13,114 nucleotides of DNA, taken from the NCBI GenBank assembly GCA_017399325.1, contig JAFQDY010000147.1:1-13114 (forward strand). The letters run 5' to 3'. Positions 7,411 through 12,982 of the stretch are shown here, in pieces. Within the stretch, counting starts at the first letter, position 1; every line of letters begins with the position of its first letter. The stretch comes from Oscillospiraceae bacterium (GTDB taxonomy: Bacteria > Bacillota > Clostridia > Oscillospirales > Oscillospiraceae). The notes beneath the pieces are model-generated. The model was not told the DNA's origin, searched no databases, and was given only the letters and a program-made list of their open reading frames with translations. The position numbers and the translations under genes are program-made.

Positions 7411-7502
7411 TTGTCATTCCGAGCCTGCGATAGCAGGCGTGGGAATCCCCATCTTATGCAAGGGATTGCCACACCAGTCTGCGGACTGGTTCGCAATGAC
7501 AA
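7411..7502. repeat. Palindromic intergenic repeat, copy B
   Basis: Terminal inverted repeats lie at 7411-7423 and 7490-7502. An inner pair (7439-7449 with 7462-7472, 10 of 11 bases) matches the inner pair of copy A. Two extra hairpins, 7423-7428/7433-7438 (loop GATA) and 7473-7479/7484-7490 (loop TGCG), occupy the arms. Relative to copy A it is inverted. It fills the gap between the MGS-like gene and hisS and may alter read-through. Confidence 0.75.
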
Positions 7503-7514
7503 GAAATGCTTGTT

Positions 7515-7928
7515 TTAATATTTGGACTTGGTGTGGTAAATTTCACGCCAATCCAAATCGCCCCGCTGCAGACCCATAATAAACATTTCTGCGCTGCCAA
7601 GGTTGGTGGCGATGGGCACATTGTGCCGGTCACAATGGCGAATGGTGTCCATCATCTGGCTGTCGTCCCAGGGGTCGATGGTGTCCGGGTCGGAAAACAG
7701 GATCACAAGATCGATCTCGTTATAGGCGATGCGGGCGTTGATCTGCTGATGGCCGCCCTGTTTGTGGGCCAGAAGCAGGGTGATGGGCAGGCCGGTATTG
7801 TCGGCGATCAGCCGCCCTGTGGTGGCGGTAGCAAACAGATTGTGCTTGGACAGAATGCTTTTGTAAGCGGTGCAGAATTGCACCATCAGTTCTTTTTTCT
7901 TATCGTGGGCCAAAAATGCAATATTCAA
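7515..7928 (-). CDS. mgsA: Methylglyoxal synthase-like protein with altered active site
   Basis: Methylglyoxal synthase converts DHAP to methylglyoxal and phosphate. This 137-residue protein has the MGS-like fold pattern: LAHDKKK (6-12), ATATTG (33-38), GGHQQI (58-63) and NVPIATNLGSAE near the C-terminus. Against E. coli MgsA (recalled sequence) the catalytic Asp71 is His60, Asp101 is Ser90, His98 is Trp87, the Ser65-Gly66 phosphate loop is Ala-His, and Gly46 is Ala. His19 and Asp91 are kept. The frame is intact, so this is not obvious decay. Catalysis is doubtful; a ligand-binding or regulatory role is possible. The start is TTG, with AAAGGAGA placed correctly. It follows minD by 13 bp, so the two are almost certainly cotranscribed. 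Confidence 0.85.
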   Translation of the reverse strand: MNIAFLAHDKKKELMVQFCTAYKSILSKHNLFATATTGRLIADNTGLPITLLLAHKQGGHQQINARIAYNEIDLVILFSDPDTIDPWDDSQMMDTIRHCDRHNVPIATNLGSAEMFIMGLQRGDLDWREIYHTKSKY

Positions 7929-7941
7929 AACATTCTCTCCT

Positions 7942-8679
7942 TTACTTTAATTTCACGGGGACAAGGTTGCCCTGGATCCGTTTGGCGATCCGCCGGCAAG
8001 CGGCAGCCGCGCCTTTTTTGCTGCCTTTCAGCAGTGGTTTGCGGAATGCCGCAGACAGAACCACATTTTCGTCTTCCGGAACAAGCCCCAACAGGGGCAG
8101 ACCCGATTGGTCCATCACATCGTCCACGGTGATGCCCATGGCTTCCACCAGTTTGGGATTCACCCGGTTGATGACCATACGTACATTGGTTTTGCCCATC
8201 AGTTCCAGCACATCTGCCGCCCGGGATGCGTCCCGAATGGAGGCAGGGTCAGCGCCGGTGACCAGAACGATCCGGTCGGCAAAGCGGGCCGCCAGACGGA
8301 ATCCCGCGTCAATGCCTGCGGGGGCGTCCAGCAAAATATAGGAAAAGCGGCTTCTTGCCGATTCCAAAAACGCATAAAAATCGTCGGCATCAACATTTTC
8401 TGCACCCACGCTCACCGGCGCGGTCAGAAAGGAGATGCCCGGATACAGGGGGTGTTTGGCGGCCATTTCCAAACTGTAGCCGCCGGAGCATACATCCAAA
8501 AACGAGAGGGCGCCCACCTGGCTCATACCAAGCGCAATATCCAGGTTCCGCAGACCCACATCGCAATCGATGCAAAGGACCTTTTCACCGTACTGCGCCA
8601 AGGCTTCCGCGATGCCTGCGCAAACGGAAGTTTTGCCTGTTCCGCCCTTGCCGGACAGAACCGCGATCAATTCGCCCAA
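7942..8679 (-). CDS. minD: MinD-type septum-site ATPase (MinD/ParA superfamily)
   Basis: A 245-residue deviant-Walker ATPase that would place the division septum from the membrane. Walker A' is SGKGGTGKT (9-17) with signature Lys11. The MinD hallmark is CIDCDVGLRNLD (36-47). The Walker B-like stretch is SYILLDAPAGID. The C-terminus (CRRIAKRIQ then NLVPVKLK) is basic and may be a shortened membrane-targeting helix. I chose the TTG at 8679 because AAAGGAGG (8688-8695) lies eight bases upstream. The ATG at 8703 lies upstream of that ribosome-binding site, and the ATG at 8724 falls in the -10 box. No minC or minE is next to it; the next gene is the MGS-like one. Another ParA/MinD role is possible. 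Confidence 0.85.
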   Translation of the reverse strand: MGELIAVLSGKGGTGKTSVCAGIAEALAQYGEKVLCIDCDVGLRNLDIALGMSQVGALSFLDVCSGGYSLEMAAKHPLYPGISFLTAPVSVGAENVDADDFYAFLESARSRFSYILLDAPAGIDAGFRLAARFADRIVLVTGADPASIRDASRAADVLELMGKTNVRMVINRVNPKLVEAMGITVDDVMDQSGLPLLGLVPEDENVVLSAAFRKPLLKGSKKGAAAACRRIAKRIQGNLVPVKLK

Positions 8680-8722
8680 GGAATGCCCCTCCTTTCGGTA
8701 CATAAAATCCCAATATAGGGTC

Positions 8723-8751
8723 ATTATAAATCAATATTGCACAAAAAGCAA
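8723..8751 (-). promoter_or_regulatory. Promoter of minD/MGS-like operon
   Basis: Minus-strand TTGCTT (-35, 8746-8751) and a perfect TATAAT (-10, 8723-8728) are separated by 17 bp. The leader to the TTG start at 8679 would be about 35 nt. It is divergent from the folT promoter; I see nothing further in 8752-8825. Confidence 0.7.
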
Positions 8752-8825
8752 GGCTTTTTCCTTATGTTTTTACGCCATTTGTATTCAAAATTCATAAAAA
8801 CAGGTGGCATTTTGCAAATAGGGGA

Positions 8826-8854
8826 TTTACTTTTTGTGGGGTTTATTGTATGAT
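8826..8854 (+). promoter_or_regulatory. Promoter of the THF-riboswitch operon
   Basis: TATGAT (-10, 8849-8854) is preceded at 17 bp by a weak TTTACT (-35, 8826-8831). Transcription would start near 8861, directly at the 5' edge of the riboswitch. Confidence 0.6.
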
Positions 8855-8862
8855 AGGAACGA

Positions 8863-8957
8863 ACAGAGTAGGAGACCTCGCGTGAAGTGCTGCCAAAATG
8901 GGGAGTTGTCTGGCAGACGAAGGATTTTGTCCGCGATGAGGCTTCCGCACCCGCTGC
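8863..8957 (+). promoter_or_regulatory. Tetrahydrofolate (THF) riboswitch aptamer
   Basis: The order and sequence of conserved blocks match the THF (folT-type) riboswitch: GAGTAG, then CTCGCGTGAAGTG, a P3 hairpin (8890-8895 with 8911-8916), the loop ATGGGGAGTTGT, then GACGAAGG, CCGCGATGAGG, and 3' GCACCCGCTG. The GCG/CGC arm forms P2. The G-rich P3 loop (8900-8905) can form the known pseudoknot with the CACCC at 8948-8952, with one mismatch. The downstream genes are folate transport and folate polyglutamylation, exactly the expected regulon. The class was recognised from memory, not by a covariance-model search. Confidence 0.9.
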
Positions 8958-8958
8958 C

Positions 8959-9023
8959 CATATAAGATAATCCCTTATATGAGAGGCGATACTCGGTCGG
9001 GTAGATGGTCGAGAGAATTCGCT
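8959..9023 (+). other. Two extra stem-loops between aptamer and terminator
   Basis: A perfect 8-bp hairpin (8959-8966 with 8974-8981) is followed by a two-part stem: 8985-8989 with 9019-9023, and 8992-8995 with 9010-9013. They separate the THF aptamer from its terminator by more than 80 nt. They may be spacer structure in the expression platform; I do not recognise a second riboswitch class here. Confidence 0.45.
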
Positions 9024-9040
9024 GTCCGCAAAACAGAACT

Positions 9041-9068
9041 CCCCGTACGCATTGCGTGCGGGGTTTTT
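9041..9068 (+). terminator. Riboswitch-controlled terminator before folT
   Basis: A 10-bp stem (9041-9050 with 9054-9063, one T-G wobble, loop ATT) is followed by TTTTTAT. The 5' arm begins with CCCC that is also part of AACTCCCC (9037-9044), which is perfectly complementary to GGGGAGTT in the aptamer (8900-8907). Terminator and antiterminator would therefore exclude each other, predicting that THF binding turns the operon off. Confidence 0.85.
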
Positions 9069-9111
9069 ATTTGGACGCGGCCGTTTACCCACATATAAAG
9101 GAGGTTATTTT

Positions 9112-9684
9112 ATGAAAAAACCTGTCGTTATGACCACAAAAACCTTGGCCTACTGCGCTTTGCTTACCGCGCTGAGCGTGGTGCTTGCCCGGTTGTTCGG
9201 GCTGATGCCGGAGGAATCCAGCCGCTATTCCATTGAGGCAGTGCCGATTTTCCTTTCGGGTATGCTCTTTGGCCCGTTTGCCGGCGGTATGGTAGGCTTT
9301 GCCGCAGATTTTATCGGGTGTTTGTTTTCGCCTTTTGGATTTAATCCCATTTTCTGCGTGCCGCCTATTCTCTACGGTGTGTTTGGCGGCCTGTTCCGTC
9401 ACTTTTTGGCAAAGAAACTCTCGCCTGTCCGCCTGTTTTTGAGTTTTGCGCTGCCGGTGATCTTCGGCTCGGTGCTTTACCAGAGTTTTACGCTGGCGTA
9501 TGTTTATTACTACACCACATTCTGGGAAGGATTTTTGCTGAAACTCAGCACCCGCTCGGTGCAGTTTGCCATCGTTTGGGTGGTGGATGTGTTGCTGATC
9601 TGGTTGTTGTTCCAGGCAAATATATTCACCCGCATTGGCCTGTGGCCTCCTGTTAGAAAGAAGAAAAAGGAAGATGAAGTATGA
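9112..9684 (+). CDS. folT: Folate ECF transporter substrate-binding subunit (S component)
   Basis: FolT is the membrane S component that binds folate and, with the shared EcfT/EcfA module encoded elsewhere, imports it. The 190-residue protein is very hydrophobic, with about six membrane segments. TLAYCALLTALSVVLARLFG (11-30) is the first and includes the small-residue face typical of S components. SIEAVPIFLSGMLFGPFAGG (40-59) and GFAADFIGCLF (62-72) resemble FolT proteins. The C-terminus is a charged Lys/Glu tail. The start at 9112 has AAAGGAGG seven bases upstream; an earlier in-frame ATG at 9052 lies inside the riboswitch terminator and is rejected. The THF riboswitch upstream and folC downstream (4-bp ATGA overlap) support a folate substrate. 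Confidence 0.93.
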   Translation: MKKPVVMTTKTLAYCALLTALSVVLARLFGLMPEESSRYSIEAVPIFLSGMLFGPFAGGMVGFAADFIGCLFSPFGFNPIFCVPPILYGVFGGLFRHFLAKKLSPVRLFLSFALPVIFGSVLYQSFTLAYVYYYTTFWEGFLLKLSTRSVQFAIVWVVDVLLIWLLFQANIFTRIGLWPPVRKKKKEDEV

Positions 9685-10952
9685 CGCCTGAACAAGCAAT
9701 CGAATATATTCATTCTAAGTTTTGGAAAGGCTCTGTGCCGGGGTTGGAGCGGATCAGCGTGTTGCTGGAAAAAATGGGCAACCCCCAGAATGATCTGAAA
9801 TTTGTCCACATTGCCGGCACAAACGGCAAGGGTTCTACTGCGGCTATGACCGCCTCCATTTTGCGGAAGGCAGGTTACCGTACAGGTCTTTACACCTCCC
9901 CTTATATCTACCGTTTCCACGAAAGGATCCAAATTGACGGCCAGCAGATCAGCGACGAAGATCTGGTGGCGGTTACCGAGTATGTAAAGCCCCTGGCAGA
10001 ATCTATGGCCGAGACGCCTACGGAGTTTGAACTGGTCTGCGCCATTGCTTTTGAGTACTACAAGCGGAAAAACTGCGATATTGTAGTACTGGAAGTGGGC
10101 ATGGGCGGCGAGTTTGACGCCACAAATGTCATCAAGACCCCCGAGGTGGCGGTGATCACCAACATCGGCCTTGACCATACCGATTACTTAGGCAGCACTT
10201 TGGAGGAGATCGCCCGCACAAAGGCCGGCATTTTCAAGGAAAACGGCCACGCGGTGATCTACCGGGGCGCGCCTTCTGTGGAGCAGGTCTTTGAGCAGGT
10301 TTGCGCAGAAAAGAACATTTCCTTGAAGAAGGCCGATTTTGACGGTCTTGTTCTCCGCAGTCACGATCTGTTCGGACAGGAATTTGATTGCGGCGCAAGA
10401 AAAAACCTGCATCTGCCCTTGCTGGGCGACCATCAACTGCACAATGCAGCAGTGGTGCTTTCGGTGGCAGATACGCTGAAAGAGATCGGCTGGAACATTA
10501 CCGAAGAAAATATCTATGACGGTATGCGGGATGTCAGTTGGCCCGGCCGGTTTGACATCGTCAGCCGGGACCCCTTGTTTATTATCGACGGCGGTCACAA
10601 TCCCCAGTGCGTGGAAGCGCTGATCAAAAATATCGAAGATTACCTGCAGGGCAGAAAAGTGATCGCCCTGACCGGTGTTTTGGCAGATAAGGATTACGGC
10701 GATATGTACCAGCCTGTGATGCCTTTGGTGGAGCAGTTCGTCTGCATCACCCCCGACAATCCCCGGAAACTGGAGGCAGAAGAACTGGCTGCCCACCTGC
10801 AAAAGGCAGGCGCAAAGGCCGTTGCCTGTAAGTCCACCCGCGCAGGTGTTATCAAGGCCATGGAACTATCAGGACAGGACGGCGTTGTGCTGTGCTTTGG
10901 CTCGCTGTATTCCATCGGCGCAATTCACGAAGCATTAAAAGAAGTACTGTAA
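9681..10952 (+). CDS. folC: Folylpolyglutamate synthase / dihydrofolate synthase
   Basis: FolC adds glutamates to folates (and in many bacteria glutamate to dihydropteroate), retaining imported folate in the cytoplasm. It is a Mur-ligase-type enzyme of 423 residues. The ATP P-loop is AGTNGKGST (45-53). TSPYIYRFHERI (72-83) is the conserved folate-side loop. LEVGMGGEFDATN carries metal and substrate residues, GDHQLHNAA is the Mur-ligase His motif, and WPGRFD and IDGGHNP are C-terminal family signatures. All appear intact. The ATG overlaps the folT stop (ATGA), with AAGGAAG just ahead, so the two are coupled. Expression should be under THF-riboswitch control. Whether it also has dihydrofolate synthase activity cannot be told from the window. 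Confidence 0.96.
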   Translation: MTPEQAIEYIHSKFWKGSVPGLERISVLLEKMGNPQNDLKFVHIAGTNGKGSTAAMTASILRKAGYRTGLYTSPYIYRFHERIQIDGQQISDEDLVAVTEYVKPLAESMAETPTEFELVCAIAFEYYKRKNCDIVVLEVGMGGEFDATNVIKTPEVAVITNIGLDHTDYLGSTLEEIARTKAGIFKENGHAVIYRGAPSVEQVFEQVCAEKNISLKKADFDGLVLRSHDLFGQEFDCGARKNLHLPLLGDHQLHNAAVVLSVADTLKEIGWNITEENIYDGMRDVSWPGRFDIVSRDPLFIIDGGHNPQCVEALIKNIEDYLQGRKVIALTGVLADKDYGDMYQPVMPLVEQFVCITPDNPRKLEAEELAAHLQKAGAKAVACKSTRAGVIKAMELSGQDGVVLCFGSLYSIGAIHEALKEVL

Positions 10953-10964
10953 AGGAGAATCCCT

Positions 10965-11393
10965 ATGCACGACCATCACGATCACGAACATACCCACACG
11001 CACGAGCACACCCATTCCCACGAGCATACCCACGATGGCGTAGCCCATACCCACGAGCATACCCACGCTCACGAGCACGGCCACACCCATCCCCATGAGC
11101 ACGACTCCCTCCACGCCCACGGCGATGCCCATACCCACAGCCACGAATGCAGCGGCGCTTGCAGCAGTTGCGGTGGCGGCTGCGCCCATACCCCTATGGA
11201 AGAACTGATGGCGCTGATGAAGTATATGGCCGGCCACAATGCTGCCCACGCCAAGGAACTGGCAGACTTGGCTGCCCAACTGGATAAGGCAGGCAACCAC
11301 GCCGCCTACGAGCAGGTGATGGCAGCGGTGTCCGATTTTGAAAAGGGCAATATGCGGCTGTCCCTGGTGCTGGCAAGTCTGAATGAAAAGTAA
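10965..11393 (+). CDS. Histidine-rich putative metal-binding protein
   Basis: This is a 142-residue protein in two parts. Residues 1-61 contain 27 histidines, mostly alternating as His-x-His with Glu, Thr or Asp between. A cysteine cluster follows: C62, C66, C69 and C73 (CxxxCxxCxxxC), then H75. Residues 78-142 look like a compact helical domain. The tract resembles His-rich tails of nickel or zinc chaperones and stores (HypB, SlyD, CooJ), but the protein is not one of these by sequence. There is no signal peptide, so it is probably cytoplasmic. AAAGGAG precedes the start, 12 bp after folC, and a CooT-like gene follows 12 bp later, suggesting nickel. Zinc or cobalt storage is the alternative. 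The biased codons come from the repeat, not clear transfer. Confidence 0.88.
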   Translation: MHDHHDHEHTHTHEHTHSHEHTHDGVAHTHEHTHAHEHGHTHPHEHDSLHAHGDAHTHSHECSGACSSCGGGCAHTPMEELMALMKYMAGHNAAHAKELADLAAQLDKAGNHAAYEQVMAAVSDFEKGNMRLSLVLASLNEK

Positions 11394-11405
11394 GAGGTAA
11401 TCATT

Positions 11406-11600
11406 ATGTGTCTTTCAACCGTATATAAAAACAGCCGTGCAGAAGAAAACATCGTGCTGAAAAATGTGATGCACATCGAATGCAAAGACGGCTGCGTGAT
11501 CTGCACCGATCTGATGGACCGTTCCGTTGCCGTGGAAGGTGTGCTGGAAAGCGCCAACCTGGTAGACGGCTATGTGGTTATCAAAGAAACCGTCGCTTAA
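11406..11600 (+). CDS. cooT: CooT-family nickel-binding protein
   Basis: This is a 64-residue protein matching the CooT family in length and pattern: it begins MCLSTVY, has a central acidic CTDLMDRSVAVEGV, and ends LVDGYVVIKE. In characterised CooT proteins Cys2 is the nickel ligand of a small dimer linked to CO-dehydrogenase maturation; Cys2 is present here. Additional cysteines lie at about 26, 30 and 33. Its ribosome-binding site is AGAGGT. It lies 12 bp after the histidine-rich gene and is the last gene before a strong terminator, so it belongs to the folT-folC operon. No CODH gene is in the window, so the client enzyme is unknown. Confidence 0.85.
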   Translation: MCLSTVYKNSRAEENIVLKNVMHIECKDGCVICTDLMDRSVAVEGVLESANLVDGYVVIKETVA

Positions 11601-11615
11601 ATAAAATAAAGACAA

Positions 11616-11650
11616 CCCCTCGGGCATCAAACCCGAGGGGAATTTTATTT
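11616..11650 (+). terminator. Terminator of the folT-folC-HisRich-cooT operon
   Basis: A perfect 9-bp GC-rich stem (11616-11624 with 11632-11640, 7-base loop) is followed by AATTTTATTT, with an A-rich stretch on the other side. It starts 15 bp after the cooT stop. Confidence 0.9.
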
Positions 11651-11768
11651 GTAGGGGCAATCATCGGTCACCCGCAAGCCTTCCCCTTGAGGGGAAGGGG
11701 GACCGCGTAAGCGGTGGATGAGGTGGCGAAGGAGAACGATCATACTTTCTCACGGGCGAGAAAGTATG
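11651..11768. repeat. Composite palindromic intergenic repeat
   Basis: Three hairpins follow each other: 11679-11686/11691-11698 (8 bp, loop TTGA), 11702-11706/11711-11715 (5 bp, loop GTAA) and 11741-11751/11758-11768 (11 bp, perfect). From memory, similar blocks recur between genes in Oscillospirales genomes; only one copy is in this window. No coding potential is seen. Confidence 0.6.
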
Positions 11769-11775
11769 CAAAGAG

Positions 11776-11806
11776 CCCCCGTGCTTTTGCAGCACGGGGG
11801 ATTTTT
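11776..11806. terminator. Bidirectional terminator next to hemW
   Basis: A 9-bp stem (11776-11784 with 11792-11800, 7-base loop) is followed on the plus strand by ATTTTT, which runs into the hemW stop codon. On the minus strand it follows hemW directly, but its T-run is weaker. It probably ends the hemW transcript and blocks read-through from the left. Confidence 0.7.
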
Positions 11807-12978
11807 CAGGTCTTTTCTTGAATCGTCAGCAGATCGGAAATGATGGAATTGGACACCAAAAAGCCGGTGGGAGTCAAGTGCCAGCGGCCGTCATAGGTTT
11901 TGGTGGCGTAGCCCCGGTCTTTGCACTGCACAAGGTAGTCTTCCAAGGGGGCAAAGGGCAGCAAGTAGCGCTTTTCGTAGATTTTTGGGTCGATGCCCGC
12001 GGTGGTCCGCAGCCGCAGCATCAGATATTCGCCTGCCCGTTCCCGGGGGGCAACTTCCTGCACTTCGGTCAGCACCTGTCCGCCGGTTTTGATGCCGTCA
12101 ATGTACTTATACACATCCCGGATAATGGTGAACCGCCGACCGCCGAAATCGGAACTGGCGTTGGGGCCGAATCCCAGGTAGGGTTCTGCGTTCCAGTACT
12201 TCAGATTGTGGCGGGACACATGGCCCTTGCGGGCAAAATTGGAGATCTCATACTGCCGATAGCCGTGCTGGCGAAGAATCCCAATGGCCGATAAGTACAT
12301 ATCCGCCTGGGTGTCATAGTCAGCCAGATTGCAGAATTCCTGATATTCGTAAAGGGGCGTGCCTTCTTCCACCTTCAGCCCGTAGCAACTGATATGCTCC
12401 GGCTGGAGTTTCAGCACGTTGGTCAATGTCCTTTCCCAAGCCGGGAGCGTCTGACCGGGCAGGCCGTACATCAGATCCAATGACAGGTTCTTAAAGCCGA
12501 ATTTCCGGATACGGCTCACCGCGCTGACCACTTGGGAATAGGTGTGGGGACGGCCCAGTTTCTTCAAGATCTCGTCGTCGTCGCACTGCACACCCAGGCT
12601 TACCCGATTGAAACCCTCGCTCCGCAGACGGCGAAGCAGTCGGTCGGATACGGAATCCGGGTTGGCCTCAAAGGTGATCTCCGCAGTGGGGGACACGTGG
12701 AAGGACTTGCGAATGGCAATTAAAATTGCCACCATACCGTCTGCACCGAAGAATGTGGGCGTACCGCCGCCGAAATAGATGGTGTCCACCAGGTAATCGG
12801 GGGCAAGGGGGCCGGTTTCTTTGATGTGGCTGCAGACCGCATCCTGATAGCCGTCAATGAGGGAATCCTCTTTGTTGGTCACCGAGTAAAAGTCGCAGTA
12901 CTGGCATTTGCTCCGGCAGAAAGGCACATGGATATAAATGCCCAGCGAAGTTTTATTTTTGTTGGAAAAAAAGAGCAT
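11806..12978 (-). CDS. hemW: Radical SAM family heme chaperone HemW
   Basis: HemW is a radical-SAM protein that binds heme and delivers it to target proteins; it is often misnamed coproporphyrinogen oxidase HemN. The protein has 390 residues, a typical length. The 4Fe-4S cluster cysteines are C21, C25 and C28 in HVPFCRSKCQYCDF (17-30); the Phe after CYCD is usual for HemW. GGGTPT (70-75) is the SAM-binding motif. GVQCDDDEILKKLGRPHT matches the GVQSxxxxxLxxLGRxH block, with Ser-Phe replaced by Cys-Asp. The ATG lies 4 bp after the lepA stop, with GAGGATT as the ribosome-binding site inside the lepA end, so it is cotranscribed with lepA, a common order in Bacillota. Confidence 0.93.
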   Translation of the reverse strand: MLFFSNKNKTSLGIYIHVPFCRSKCQYCDFYSVTNKEDSLIDGYQDAVCSHIKETGPLAPDYLVDTIYFGGGTPTFFGADGMVAILIAIRKSFHVSPTAEITFEANPDSVSDRLLRRLRSEGFNRVSLGVQCDDDEILKKLGRPHTYSQVVSAVSRIRKFGFKNLSLDLMYGLPGQTLPAWERTLTNVLKLQPEHISCYGLKVEEGTPLYEYQEFCNLADYDTQADMYLSAIGILRQHGYRQYEISNFARKGHVSRHNLKYWNAEPYLGFGPNASSDFGGRRFTIIRDVYKYIDGIKTGGQVLTEVQEVAPRERAGEYLMLRLRTTAGIDPKIYEKRYLLPFAPLEDYLVQCKDRGYATKTYDGRWHLTPTGFLVSNSIISDLLTIQEKT

Positions 12979-12982
12979 ACTG

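Noticed and set aside
7382..7417. Earlier ATG for hisS
   Set aside because: It lies inside palindromic repeat copy B; the ATG at 7381 has GAAAGGAAG upstream and matches the usual HisRS N-terminus.
8680..8724. ATG starts for minD at 8703 or 8724
   Set aside because: The 8724 ATG overlaps the -10 box and cannot be transcribed from that promoter; the 8703 ATG lies upstream of the AAAGGAGG that serves the TTG at 8679.
9052..9111. Upstream ATG for folT
   Set aside because: It lies within the riboswitch terminator hairpin; the ATG at 9112 has AAAGGAGG seven bases upstream.
10935..11300. Minus-strand frame rich in Val/Met/Gly opposite the His-rich gene
   Set aside because: It is the complementary reading of the His-x-His repeat, with no ribosome-binding site; the hydrophobic pattern is an artefact of that repeat.
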